Positions 1-8,089 of a DNA stretch of 33,223 nucleotides are shown here, piece after piece. Position 1 is the stretch's first letter. The number at the start of each line of letters is the position of its first letter. The position numbers were made by a program, and so were the translations under genes. The notes beneath the pieces were generated by a model. That model had not been told where the DNA came from, ran no database searches, and worked only from the letters and a program-made list of their open reading frames with translations. The DNA comes from Deltaproteobacteria bacterium (lineage in GTDB: Bacteria; Desulfobacterota; Syntrophia; Syntrophales; UBA2185), in NCBI GenBank assembly GCA_026388545.1, contig JAPLJS010000018.1, positions 1-33,223 on the forward strand, in the 5' to 3' direction.

Positions 1-39
1 AATCATGGCATCAGCACCTATGTCTTTAATATTTAACAT
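1..39 (-). CDS. possible 5' end of a minus-strand gene running off the window
   Basis: Reading leftwards from an ATG at 39-37 gives 13 open codons (MLNIKDIGADAMI) up to the window edge. This would be a gene transcribed away from the one at 339. No convincing ribosome-binding site precedes it and 13 codons are too few to identify a family. It could equally be chance. Confidence 0.15.
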   Translation of the reverse strand, partial: MLNIKDIGADAMI

Positions 40-118
40 TATTCATACCATTTTCGGGAAACAGTGTCAAGAGAAATATGCACAAATGTTAAATTATTTT
101 AACGCCTTACACTAATAA

Positions 119-139
119 TGACTTTTTACGATGTCGTCA
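119..139 (+). repeat. dispersed intergenic motif, copy 1
   Basis: The copy begins TGACTTTTTACGA and ends GTCGTCA, so its ends form the inverted pair TGAC/GTCA. The same ACTTTTTAC core with a nearby TCA or TCG end recurs at 9705, 10816, 13716 and 13861, always outside genes. Family identity is not established. Confidence 0.5.
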
Positions 140-338
140 AACTTAATCTTAAAAATAAAAAAACCAATCTGAGATCCTATCTTTTGACATTATCATAATG
201 CAGGGTTTTCCCCTGGATATTCCCTACGATCTATTCCTATTGCACATCCCAATAAGATTCTCTATAAAGTAACAATCATTATACTCTGACACCAAATTAT
301 ACAGTAAGATTTTCCATTATCAGAGAGGATTATTACAC

Positions 339-545
339 ATGCGTATAAAAACCATTACAGCAGAGGATAATATGGACCAAACAGAACTGAGAAAAAAAGC
401 AGAGGCGTTGGGGGTCTTAGAGACATCGATTCTTTCTGCTCATATGAAGTTTTTCAGGGTAAATTCAGAAACCCATTATCACTTGGATGGTGAGGAGTCT
501 GTTCTCTATGATTCTGTCATCAAGTATTTTACGGGCAAATCTTGA
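339..545 (+). CDS. small protein of unknown function
   Basis: A 68-residue ORF starts at ATG 339 behind AGAGG, about 11 bases upstream. An internal ATG at 372 (MDQTELRKKAEALGV) is an alternative start. I do not recognise the family. The N-terminal part (DQTELRKKAEALGV) has the look of a short amphipathic helix, and the C-terminal part carries HYHLDGEESVLYDSVIKYF. There is no signal peptide, membrane segment or cysteine. It is the first of a run of small plus-strand ORFs ending at the GT5 gene. It may be a real small gene or a fragment, and the coding call rests only on the open frame and a fair ribosome-binding site. Confidence 0.45.
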   Translation: MRIKTITAEDNMDQTELRKKAEALGVLETSILSAHMKFFRVNSETHYHLDGEESVLYDSVIKYFTGKS

Positions 546-629
546 TAGTTAGAACATTTGTGAAATCCACTAATTACCACAATGACTTGCACGGCGATAT
601 ATTTTTGAAGGTTTTTGAGGTTCACGGGA

Positions 630-881
630 ATGGCAGATAAAGGGATTACTAAACATCAAATAGTACAAGAACTCGCTGAATTGCGCTGGCGAATTAACAA
701 ATTGCAAGACTGGACGCGGCAAATGTTTGGCACTGAAGAGGAATTCCTTAATCAGAGTCAAACTTCTCAATTCTTTCTCGGTTTGGGATTATCTCAGGTG
801 GTCAAAACCGAAGATGAGTCCACCATTGAAAAAAATATCCATAGAAGATGGGGCTATAAGCAAATTAAAGGAGGATTATGA
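630..881 (+). CDS. short ORF resembling the leader of a PAS-type sensor kinase, probable fragment
   Basis: The ORF gives 83 residues from ATG 630, with GAGG at 617-620 and 9 bases of spacing. Residues 6-25 (TKHQIVQELAELRWRINKLQ) match the coiled-coil leader that precedes PAS domains in many deltaproteobacterial histidine kinases, and closely resemble residues 129-148 of the kinase at 2914. After that the sequence is not a recognisable PAS domain and the ORF ends at 881. The last codons contain the AAAGGAGG ribosome-binding site of the next gene. I infer the remnant of a truncated kinase gene whose end was fixed by what follows. A genuine small protein cannot be excluded. Confidence 0.45.
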   Translation: MADKGITKHQIVQELAELRWRINKLQDWTRQMFGTEEEFLNQSQTSQFFLGLGLSQVVKTEDESTIEKNIHRRWGYKQIKGGL

Positions 882-882
882 A

Positions 883-1065
883 ATGAAAATTCAGGAGATA
901 CGTGAGATCGCAAAGTCATGGGGTGTTGATACGAAGGTCAGCCGCTCCAAGCAGGATATCATTCGTGATATTCAGATAATTGAGGGAAATTCACCATGTT
1001 TTCGTACAATAGAAACATGCGGGAACAATTGTCTGTGGAAGAAGGACTGCACAAACGGAAAATGA
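883..1065 (+). CDS. SAP/Rho-N-like small protein with four-cysteine tail
   Basis: The start is ATG 883, with a near-perfect AAAGGAGG at 867-874 and 8 bases of spacing, giving 60 residues. An upstream in-frame start at 727 is not supported. Residues 1-34 (MKIQEIREIAKSWGVD, then KQDIIRDIQIIEG) fit a short helix-extended-helix SAP or Rho-N-like fold, normally used to bind nucleic acid. The C-terminal third has C39, C46, C50 and C56 around CFRT, NNCLW and KKDC, which suggests a metal site. From memory, similar SAP proteins with a C-terminal CF...CLW..DC motif occur in Desulfobacterota; their role is not known to me. Its TGA overlaps the ATG of the following GT5 gene (ATGA at 1062-1065), so the two are probably translated together. 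Confidence 0.7.
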   Translation: MKIQEIREIAKSWGVDTKVSRSKQDIIRDIQIIEGNSPCFRTIETCGNNCLWKKDCTNGK

Positions 1066-2699
1066 AATTACGCGTAAGTTACAAGATTAATAAAGTGCCG
1101 GGAATTTATATAAAGGACCGGAACCGTCAACGTCACGTAAACCTTCCGTCGAAGGGGTCAAAGAATGTAAGAACATTTGAAATCCTGAAAAAGACGGAAA
1201 GGACGGCCGTATTGCTGGTATCTCCGGAGACGGGGAGATTGCCGGACGCGATGGGGGATCTTGCCAGGTATATTTCCGGGAAGGCGGGGGGCCTGGGCGA
1301 GGTGGTTTCCGCGTTATGCGAAGGGCTCCGGGCCAGGGGGATTGAATGCCATCTGGCGACGCTGAATCTGAAGAAGCGGTTCCAGAGAGAAAGCAACATG
1401 GATGAAAATATGTGGAGGGAAATCAGATATAAAGTCGATCCTGATAAAGTCCACCTGGTAAGTTCATCCATTTTTGCTAACCTTTCCTGCGCATATTCGG
1501 GGGACCCACTATTAAACGCCGCCGAGTTTCAGAAAGAAGTGGTAAACAACATCATTAAGACTGTCCGGGCCAAAAACGGAGGAAGGCTGATTCTCCACAG
1601 TCACGACTGGATGGCAGGAGGGGCGGTTACGGCCTACGCGAAAGCGCGAGACTGTCCGGTACTGCATACCGTTCACAACGTTCATACGGGCCATATCCCT
1701 ATTGAGATGCTTTTCGGCGTTGATGTTGACAGCCTCTCGTGGAATATCTACTTTTCCGAAGAATATGGGAAGAAATGCATCGACAGTCAGGCAACAGCCA
1801 TTAAGAGCGCCACTCTGGTCAATTTTGTCGGGGAAAAGTTTCTTAAAGAGGTCATAGGAGATTATTTCCTAGACAGATTTTTCATCCCGCCAAGTGTAAG
1901 ACAGGAAGTCAAGGCAAAGTATAATCAAAGTGCGGCATTGAGCATCATGAATGCAACGTCCCCCAGGATGTATCCGGAACAATGTGAACACCTTGTAAAA
2001 AAATACGGTCCTGATGATGACGTTATGGCCACAAAAAGGGAAAACCTTTTGGAATTTCAGAAGAGAACCGGGCTTAATATTAATCCCGATGCGATCCTCC
2101 TTTACTGGCCATCACGATTGGACCCATCTCAAAAAGGCGTTGAACTTCTCAAAGATATCGCTCTTAAATTTGTTATAGAGCACGGCGACGTGCAGATAGC
2201 GATCGTGGGGAACGGTGTCGGGCGTGATCAGACCCATGAAGAAATCTTAGGAAGAATCGCTTGTTCCTCCGGGGGGAAGATCACGTATCAGCGTTTCAGT
2301 GAGAGGCTTTCCATGCTCGGTTATGCTGCTGCCAGTGACGTCTTCGGTGCTTCTCTCTATGAGCCGTGCGGCCAGATCGATCAGATCGGGAATCTCTTTG
2401 GAGCGACGGCGACGAACCGTGACACGGGCGGTTATCATGACAAGATAGAAGAGTTGCGGTTGAAGGTTGACGGCGCTTCCGAGGATGGGGGAAATGGATT
2501 TCTTTTTCAGAATTATGATCCCGGTGGTTTGTGGTACGGATTATCCAAGAGTGTGCAGTTTCACAGAAAACCCCTGGAAATAAGGGAAAAGCAACTCAAA
2601 AGGATCATGAGGGAGGCGAGAAAAAAGTATGATTTAGATACTATGATTGACGAATACGTAAAGGTATATGAAAGGCTCAATAGAGGACCTCTCTCGTGA
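1062..2699 (+). CDS. glycogen/starch synthase-like glycosyltransferase, family GT5
   Basis: This is a GT-B fold glucosyltransferase of the glycogen synthase type, which transfers glucose from a nucleotide sugar to an alpha-1,4-glucan. With the start at ATG 1062 (545 aa), it shows KAGGLG at about 74-79 (the KTGGL nucleotide loop), HSHDW at 179-183, SRLDPSQKG at 351-359, and YEPCGQ..Q..NLFGA...RDTGG at about 433-457, the C-terminal catalytic signature. The KAGGLG loop normally lies near residue 15. Here about 55 residues precede VSPETG, and a further segment (LPDAMGDLARYIS) separates that from the loop. I chose 1062 because it overlaps the SAP gene's stop; the frame is open from 996 but that would run inside the SAP gene. 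No glycogen branching, phosphorylase or GlgC gene is nearby, so substrate and donor are inferred from family only. Confidence 0.85.
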   Translation: MKLRVSYKINKVPGIYIKDRNRQRHVNLPSKGSKNVRTFEILKKTERTAVLLVSPETGRLPDAMGDLARYISGKAGGLGEVVSALCEGLRARGIECHLATLNLKKRFQRESNMDENMWREIRYKVDPDKVHLVSSSIFANLSCAYSGDPLLNAAEFQKEVVNNIIKTVRAKNGGRLILHSHDWMAGGAVTAYAKARDCPVLHTVHNVHTGHIPIEMLFGVDVDSLSWNIYFSEEYGKKCIDSQATAIKSATLVNFVGEKFLKEVIGDYFLDRFFIPPSVRQEVKAKYNQSAALSIMNATSPRMYPEQCEHLVKKYGPDDDVMATKRENLLEFQKRTGLNINPDAILLYWPSRLDPSQKGVELLKDIALKFVIEHGDVQIAIVGNGVGRDQTHEEILGRIACSSGGKITYQRFSERLSMLGYAAASDVFGASLYEPCGQIDQIGNLFGATATNRDTGGYHDKIEELRLKVDGASEDGGNGFLFQNYDPGGLWYGLSKSVQFHRKPLEIREKQLKRIMREARKKYDLDTMIDEYVKVYERLNRGPLS

Positions 2700-2913
2700 G
2701 GATGTATTCTTCCTCATTATGAAGGTAGATTATATGCATAACTATACTTTTGATATCCTGAATTTTGCCACTCACTTCGGCCGTTGGGAGTGAGAAAAGA
2801 CGAAGAATAGTTCTCCGGCGTTTGGGATTGATGCAGGATGAAAGAAGAAAATAGTTGAAGTGAAATATTACTTTATCAATTGATTCTTGCATGACGGGAA
2901 GGAGTTTATGAAA

Positions 2914-4944
2914 ATGTACAGTGATGATACCTCTAAATTGGAAAATATCGCACACTTAAAACGTTCTCTTGAGGAAGCTGAGATAATTAAAAGCGGCATG
3001 AAGCTGGTTTTGATGAATCCATCTTTAGATTCTATGCGCAAAGGCGAGTACGAGAAAGCGTTTACGAAGCTAAACGATGAAATTCGAGACCTGAAAATGA
3101 TGATGGGCTACGTACGAAAAAAACGCATTCCTTTGGGACTAATGAATATGGTGCTTAAAAAGTCTGACATGCTCCAATTATTTACACCGCCTTTTGTCTC
3201 GCAATTTTGTAGAATCACTTCTAAGAATATACATTCTGCGCAATTAATTTGGCTGGAAAGATTAAACACAGGGGGCAACCCGATGAAAGATCAATCCAAG
3301 ACAAAGCAGGCATTGATTCAGGAACTGGATTCTCTAAGACGGAGGATCGCAGAGCTGGAGCAATCGCAATCAGAGCGCAAGCCGGTGGACGATTCGCTAC
3401 GTCTTCAGAGCGAGATTTTGGCGAACATGAAGGAAGGTGTACATCTGACTCGCGTTGACGATGGCGTGATTGTTTATGCAAATCGATGCCTTGAGGGAAT
3501 GCTTGGTTACGATCCGGACGAACTTATCGGCAAACACGTGAGTATTCTCAATGCTCCGGGTGTCAAAAGCCCCGAGGCCGTTGCAAACGAGATTATCAGA
3601 AGTCTTGAACAACCGGGAGTATGGAATGGTGAAGTACACAATATCAGAAAGGATGGGACCTCATTCTGGTGTTATGCCAATGTTTCAAAATTTAAACATC
3701 AACAATATGGCGAAGTGTGGATATCGGTGCATCAAGACATCACCGACCGTAAGCGGGCTGAAGAGGAAAAGGCAAAACTCGAACATCAAAACCGGCAACT
3801 CCAGAAGGCCGAAAGCCTGGGCCGCATGGCCGGGGCCATTGCCCACCACTTCAACAATCAGCTTCAAGCAGTGATCGGGAACCTGGAGATGGCCATTGAC
3901 GACCTACCACAAGGTGCGGGACCCGTCAATAGCCTGACCGCAGCCCTGCAGGCGGCAGGAAAAGCGGCGGAGGTAAGCGGCCTGATGCTGACCTACCTCG
4001 GACAAACGCCCGGCAAACGTGAGCCGCTTGATCTTTCCGAAACCTGCCGCCGGAGTCTGCCCATGCTCCATGCCGTCATGCCGAAGAACGTGTGCATGGA
4101 GACTGATTTACCCACCTCCGGGCCGGCAGTCAGCGCAAACGCAAACCAGATGCAACAGGTCCTGACCAATCTGGTCACCAATGCCTGGGAGGTCGTCGGT
4201 GAAGGCCGGGGTGTCATTCGACTGTCCGTCAAAACTGTTTCCCCGGCGGATATCCCCGCATCGCACCGATTCCCCATAGACTGGCAGCCGCAGGACAATG
4301 CCTATGCCTGCCTGGAAGTGGCGGACGCGGGCAGCGGGATAGCGGACGATGATATCGAGCATATCTTCGACCCGTTTTTCTCCAGCAAGTTCACCGGCCG
4401 GGGCTTGGGCCTGCCCGTGGTCCTGGGGATTGTACGGGCGCACGGCGGGGCCGTCACGGTGGAGAGCGAACTGGGCCGGGGGAGCGCCTTCCGGGTCTTT
4501 TTCCCGGTGTCTGTGGAAGAAGTCCCCCGGCAGCCGGACAAAGAAGCCCAAGCTCCGGAAATGGAAGGGGGCGGCACGATACTGCTGGTCGAAGACGAGG
4601 AGATGGTGCACGACATGGCTGCTGCCATGCTCAAAAGTCTTGGTTTTACAGTGCTCGCAGCAAAGGACGGCGTCGAGGCTGTGGAGGTGTATCGACAGCA
4701 CCAGGATGAAATCCGTTGCGTCCTTTGCGACATGACCATGCCGCGCATGAACGGCTGGGAGACATTGGCGGCCCTGCGCAAACTCGCGCCCGACATCCCG
4801 GTGATCTTGGCCAGCGGTTACAACAAGGTCCAGGTCATGGCAGGCGACCATCCCGAATGGCCTCAGGCATTCTTAGGCAAACCTTATCGGATCAAGGAAC
4901 TTAGCGACGCGGTCAGCCAAGCCCTTATCAACAAGAAGAAATGA
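2914..4944 (+). CDS. PAS-domain hybrid sensor histidine kinase with C-terminal receiver
   Basis: Numbered from ATG 2914 (677 aa; AAGGAG at 2899-2904), domains in order are: an unrecognised region of about 120 residues, a coiled leader TKQALIQELDSLRRRIAELE (129-148), one PAS domain (about 163-273), a dimerisation helix with the H-box AHHFNN (phosphoacceptor probably H311), an N-box LTNLVTNAWE (N423), G-boxes DAGSG (471-475) and GRGLGL (495-500), and a receiver domain with ED at 561-562, phosphoacceptor D606, S634 and K656. There are no membrane segments, so it is probably a cytoplasmic redox or ligand sensor. A second credible start is ATG 3283 behind AGGGGG, which would give a normal PAS kinase of about 554 residues. 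The first 120 residues and the PAS part are AT-rich, whereas the kinase core and receiver from about 3780 are GC-rich, suggesting a mosaic gene. No output regulator lies next to it. Confidence 0.88.
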   Translation: MYSDDTSKLENIAHLKRSLEEAEIIKSGMKLVLMNPSLDSMRKGEYEKAFTKLNDEIRDLKMMMGYVRKKRIPLGLMNMVLKKSDMLQLFTPPFVSQFCRITSKNIHSAQLIWLERLNTGGNPMKDQSKTKQALIQELDSLRRRIAELEQSQSERKPVDDSLRLQSEILANMKEGVHLTRVDDGVIVYANRCLEGMLGYDPDELIGKHVSILNAPGVKSPEAVANEIIRSLEQPGVWNGEVHNIRKDGTSFWCYANVSKFKHQQYGEVWISVHQDITDRKRAEEEKAKLEHQNRQLQKAESLGRMAGAIAHHFNNQLQAVIGNLEMAIDDLPQGAGPVNSLTAALQAAGKAAEVSGLMLTYLGQTPGKREPLDLSETCRRSLPMLHAVMPKNVCMETDLPTSGPAVSANANQMQQVLTNLVTNAWEVVGEGRGVIRLSVKTVSPADIPASHRFPIDWQPQDNAYACLEVADAGSGIADDDIEHIFDPFFSSKFTGRGLGLPVVLGIVRAHGGAVTVESELGRGSAFRVFFPVSVEEVPRQPDKEAQAPEMEGGGTILLVEDEEMVHDMAAAMLKSLGFTVLAAKDGVEAVEVYRQHQDEIRCVLCDMTMPRMNGWETLAALRKLAPDIPVILASGYNKVQVMAGDHPEWPQAFLGKPYRIKELSDAVSQALINKKK

Positions 4945-4965
4945 ATCATTTAAATGAATCATTTA
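4941..4965 (+). repeat. 12-bp tandem direct repeat over the kinase stop codon
   Basis: ATGAATCATTTA occurs at 4941-4952 and again at 4954-4965, one base apart. The first copy contains the TGA stop (4942-4944) of the hybrid kinase. It looks like a small duplication, and no function is evident. Confidence 0.6.
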
Positions 4966-5220
4966 GTGGAGAAGATGCTTCACGGGTAAAGGTAATTGAT
5001 CATTTGAACTGGCAATCATCACTCCAATTCCAAATCGAAAACCCTTGACAAGGTATTGCAAATAACCAGGTGGGACTTCATTTGACAACATAAGTAATGT
5101 CGTCTTATATGGATTTCCCTTCCAACAGCCTCCTCTTCGCCCTCAGTTGAACACTCGCATACCTCTTGACGCTCTCCCTTCGAACATGATCCGTCAGCAG
5201 GTGTAAGCGTTGTAACGGCT

Positions 5221-6468
5221 TCATTCGTGGATCGATTGACTTTCCCGCATCCAGTTTCTCCCCCCCAGTATCCTGGCGACCACCATGCCGGCGACATTAT
5301 CGCCGATGGCATTCACCATGGTTGCCGGAGGGTCAACGAGGGTTCCGATCATCGTAATGATCGGGAAGACCTCCGGAGGGAATCCGTATAGTGAAATGAT
5401 CAGCAGCTCTCCAATTGTGCCGCCTCCGGGAATACCGCTCACCACCGTGCCGCACAGAATGGCGATGCCGATCGCCGTCAGGAGGGTCTGAGTCCCTGAG
5501 AAATCCATGTGGAATAACCCGAATAAAAAGGCGATTTTCAGAATAGCGGCGAGGCAGGAACCTTCCATGTGAATGGTTGCTCCAATAGGAATAACGACTT
5601 CGCTGATGTCCCTGGGGATGCCCGTGTTGTTCGCCGCCTCAAGATTTAACGGGATGGTCGCCACACTGCTCCCCGTGGCCAGGGCCGTAAGAGATGGCGG
5701 GATGATGTTTTTCCAGAACGTTCGCACACCGGTACCCCCCGCGGCAAGGTATGCGTAAAGGGTAAAGGCAATGAAGAAATAGAGGATGGTGACGGGATAA
5801 TAGAGCGTCACGGCACGGACGTAGGAACCCAGCAGTTCAGGACCGTATACCCCGATGAAATAGGCGAAATAGGCGCATAATCCGACCGGTGCATAGTACA
5901 TGATATAATGAATGACCTTCATCATCACCTCGTTTGCGGAGGTGAGAAAGGTGGAGAAGACCTTCCCCTTTTCCCCGATGGAAGAGGTGGCGAGCCCGAT
6001 GAGGATGGAGAAGATGATCAGGGCGAGCATGTTCTTCTTCGACAGGATATCCAGGAAATCGGGCGCTGCAAAGGCCTTGACGATCTGTTCTGAGGTTTTG
6101 AACTGCTCCGGGCTGGCAGGGAAAGTTAAATCCAGCGTGATTCCTGCGGCCGGCGGATAAAACTGAACGGCAATGGCCATAATCGTCGAGGCGGCAATTC
6201 CCGTCAGGATGAACACAAACAGCATGGACGAGAGAATCTTACCCAGGCGCCGAACATTGGACATGCCGGCAACGGCCGAGGCGATGGAAAAAAACACAAG
6301 GGGGACAATCGCGGTAAAGAGGAGGTTCAGAAAAAGATCCCCGAAGGGTTTTAATACAACAGCCTCCTTTTTCAGGACGATTCCCAATAGAGAGCCGATG
6401 CCGATGGAGACGATCAGCAGAATCGAAAACCCGTAGGACCTGAAAAATGTGGATGACTTTCTATTCAT
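5221..6468 (-). CDS. dicarboxylate/amino acid:cation symporter (DAACS family)
   Basis: The 415-residue protein from ATG 6468 is a cation-coupled carrier for anionic substrates such as glutamate, aspartate or C4-dicarboxylates. Evidence is the multi-helix profile of the family, ATGSSVATIP (the serine-rich re-entrant hairpin), IPIGATIHMEGS (the NMDGT-type motif, here HMEGS), IPGGGTI, and near the C-terminus NAIGDN (386-391), which holds the conserved N..GD cation/substrate signature. The frame stays open to 6759, but that extension is inside the dipeptidase gene and not membrane-like. The start at 6468 has GGAG 4 bases upstream. It is the last of four minus-strand genes, about 100 bases from the dipeptidase and separated from it by a GC-rich inverted repeat. 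The exact substrate cannot be read from sequence. Confidence 0.88.
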   Translation of the reverse strand: MNRKSSTFFRSYGFSILLIVSIGIGSLLGIVLKKEAVVLKPFGDLFLNLLFTAIVPLVFFSIASAVAGMSNVRRLGKILSSMLFVFILTGIAASTIMAIAVQFYPPAAGITLDLTFPASPEQFKTSEQIVKAFAAPDFLDILSKKNMLALIIFSILIGLATSSIGEKGKVFSTFLTSANEVMMKVIHYIMYYAPVGLCAYFAYFIGVYGPELLGSYVRAVTLYYPVTILYFFIAFTLYAYLAAGGTGVRTFWKNIIPPSLTALATGSSVATIPLNLEAANNTGIPRDISEVVIPIGATIHMEGSCLAAILKIAFLFGLFHMDFSGTQTLLTAIGIAILCGTVVSGIPGGGTIGELLIISLYGFPPEVFPIITMIGTLVDPPATMVNAIGDNVAGMVVARILGGRNWMRESQSIHE

Positions 6469-6525
6469 GAGGCTCCGATCGGCATTTCCCTTTCGCCCCG
6501 TAACATACCCTCTCCTAAGGAACTT

Positions 6526-6560
6526 CCCCTCCCCTGATGGGAGGGTATTGAGGGGAGGGG
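6526..6560. repeat. GC-rich inverted repeat with G4-forming potential
   Basis: CCCCTCCCC (6526-6534) pairs perfectly with GGGGAGGGG (6552-6560) across a 17-base loop. On the plus strand 6539-6561 also reads as G3-N1-G3-N6-G4-N1-G5, a canonical G-quadruplex pattern. It lies between the VanX-like gene and the symporter gene. There is no T-run on the minus strand, so a rho-independent terminator is unlikely; processing or attenuation between the two genes is possible. Confidence 0.55.
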
Positions 6561-6571
6561 GTTCAGGGCCA

Positions 6572-7345
6572 TCATTCGATGACAAAATCGAAATAGGTCT
6601 TCGGAAAGGGTTCGCCACGCAGGGTAAAGTGCCACCATTCTTTCTCGTAGTTCTTGAAGCAGTGTTTTTCCATGATCGCTTTGAGCAACAAACGGTGGAT
6701 TCTCTGTTTTTCGCCGATCTTTTTGTTCGCCGTATGGGATAGTTCGTGAAAACAGTCAAAACCCGTTCCCATGTCGATGCTGTTATCTTTGAATCGCTTC
6801 TCTGCGGGGAGATGACATGCGTTCATTTTCTCTCCCTCCTGATACGAAGCTTGCTCACGAACGGGGAGGGAAACAATGGTAACGTCAACGGTACTGCCCC
6901 TGGAGTGGCCTGATTTGGTGTCGATGTAGACCTGCTTAAAAAGGTCTCTCTTTTTCTTCGTGGGATAGAATTCCCTTTTGCTCCTTGTGTCACTGCCATC
7001 CCTTGCCCACCGGACAAAGTGATCGACCGACCGCTGCGGCCGGTAGCAGTCATAGACCTTGAGCGATAAGGAGAACGCCTCAAGTTCTCTCTGTACCTTT
7101 GCGAGGGCTGTTGCCGCCTCCCTCGTGAGGAGGCATTTGGGGGCGTTATAGCCGTCGATCCGCTCCCCGACGAAATTGCGAGGACCGTAGTACCGGATAT
7201 CGAGAAGGATGGAAGGGATCACCTCTTTTACATCCACAAAACGGTCGGGCATTGTGCTTTCACCGTGGCAATCATCCGCAAGCAGCGACTGGCCGAGGAA
7301 TATCAGCAGGAAAAAGGGCAGTGCAAACAGGAATATTCGTTTCAC
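6572..7345 (-). CDS. VanX-like D-alanyl-D-alanine dipeptidase, M15 family, exported
   Basis: This is a zinc dipeptidase expected to hydrolyse D-Ala-D-Ala. The 257-residue protein starts at GTG 7345, with AGAGGG in the tail of the upstream gene and about 9 bases of spacing. Residues 1-23 form a signal peptide (MKRIFLFALPFFLLIFLGQS), so it acts in the periplasm. The family signature SGHSRGSTVD gives zinc ligands H147 and D154, EWWH gives catalytic E236 and zinc ligand H239, and YRPQRS supplies R102. All key positions of VanX are present. Only three bases separate it from the stop of the L,D-transpeptidase gene, so the two are likely coupled. A periplasmic location and lack of vanHA argue for murein turnover rather than vancomycin resistance. 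Confidence 0.9.
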   Translation of the reverse strand: MKRIFLFALPFFLLIFLGQSLLADDCHGESTMPDRFVDVKEVIPSILLDIRYYGPRNFVGERIDGYNAPKCLLTREAATALAKVQRELEAFSLSLKVYDCYRPQRSVDHFVRWARDGSDTRSKREFYPTKKKRDLFKQVYIDTKSGHSRGSTVDVTIVSLPVREQASYQEGEKMNACHLPAEKRFKDNSIDMGTGFDCFHELSHTANKKIGEKQRIHRLLLKAIMEKHCFKNYEKEWWHFTLRGEPFPKTYFDFVIE

Positions 7346-7348
7346 TTT

Positions 7349-8089
7349 TCAATACCCTCTGATCGTTCCGCTCGTCCCCATGACAACCAGGGGTCTTGAC
7401 GCCGGATTAAGCCACCGGAGAATTGTAACAAGATCCTCTTCCGATAGGGCAACACAGCCTTCCGTGGGTTTTTCGTTTCCTCGCCAGAGGTGAAAAAAGA
7501 TGGCGCTCCCATGACCTTTAATGACGGGATTCATGTTATATTCCACAACGATCCCGTACTTGTACAGGTTGTCGTCCCGTTTCATTCTTTCAAACGAAGA
7601 TGCTTTGGTTGCTCCCCTCTTGACCCATCGGTTGTAGTCATCGGCGTGGACGTCATCGACCCAGAGGTCGTCATCGGTGGCCTGCCGGTAAGGCATCCTT
7701 GTCGGGAAGGAAGGATCATAGCCGAAGACCATCCCAAGGGGGAATATCCCCGAAGGAGTCCTGCCGTCTCCTTCCCTCTTCTCCCCCGGCGGTGCAAAGC
7801 CCTTCCTTCCGATTACACCGTCCATGGGAGGAAAAGGACTCTGCCAGCGGCCATTTCTCTTTTCCAGGGCAATAACGTGAACGTCAATCGAGACAGGATT
7901 CATATTTCGGATGAGGAGAATCTGGGAGGATTCGCCGATCAGTTTTTCGGGGGGAGCAGACAGAGATTTCCCTCTCACCGGCTGAACTTCCCGAAGGGGG
8001 GATGTGTCGGGAATCTGGGCGCATGCCAGGGGAAGAAAGAGCGATGCGAGAATCATCAGAGAAACCGATATGGAAACGCTTATTATCAT
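7349..8089 (-). CDS. exported L,D-transpeptidase (YkuD family)
   Basis: This is a peptidoglycan-modifying enzyme of the YkuD/ErfK type. From ATG 8089 it is 246 residues. Residues 1-24 are a hydrophobic export signal ending LACAQ, so it is periplasmic (C22 makes a lipoprotein conceivable, but the context is not a clear lipobox). The catalytic region reads FFHLWRGNEKPTEGCVAL with H200 and the nucleophile C212; TEGC replaces the common SHGC, as in the subfamily that has HVWRG...TAGCVAL. Upstream come DGRTPSGIFPLG and the KGHGSAIFFH strand. The start is uncertain: TTG 8107 has AAAAAGGAG 12 bases upstream and may be preferred. The open frame extends to 8287 but overlaps the HD gene. Confidence 0.87.
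   Translation of the reverse strand: MIISVSISVSLMILASLFLPLACAQIPDTSPLREVQPVRGKSLSAPPEKLIGESSQILLIRNMNPVSIDVHVIALEKRNGRWQSPFPPMDGVIGRKGFAPPGEKREGDGRTPSGIFPLGMVFGYDPSFPTRMPYRQATDDDLWVDDVHADDYNRWVKRGATKASSFERMKRDDNLYKYGIVVEYNMNPVIKGHGSAIFFHLWRGNEKPTEGCVALSEEDLVTILRWLNPASRPLVVMGTSGTIRGY

Larger units (their letters stand above)
1..338. other. AT-rich intergenic region at the left edge
   Basis: No convincing complete gene is seen here. The stretch is AT-rich and holds one copy of the dispersed ACTTTTTAC repeat (119-139). A TTGACA hexamer at 184-189 has no good -10 at 17 bases, and TATACT at 280-285 has no good -35. It probably carries the promoter of the ORF at 339, but I cannot place it. Confidence 0.4.

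Noticed and set aside
2772-2796. CTCAC...GTGAG hairpin as terminator of the GT5 gene
   Set aside because: Only five base pairs with a large loop and no T-run follows.
4108-4851. Long minus-strand ORFs opposite the hybrid kinase
   Set aside because: They are shadows of the GC-rich kinase and receiver coding sequence; His/Arg/Pro-rich composition and no start signals.
5019-5312. 97-codon minus-strand ORF upstream of nothing, overlapping the symporter 3' end
   Set aside because: It overlaps the well-supported symporter gene in another frame and has no recognisable motif or ribosome-binding site.
6469-6759. N-terminal extension of the symporter frame
   Set aside because: It overlaps the VanX-like gene, is Arg/Ser/Pro-rich and not membrane-like, and the family N-terminus begins at ATG 6468.
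6572-7345. Vancomycin-resistance operon
   Set aside because: The dipeptidase has a signal peptide and there is no vanH, vanA/B ligase or vanRS nearby, so a murein role is more likely.
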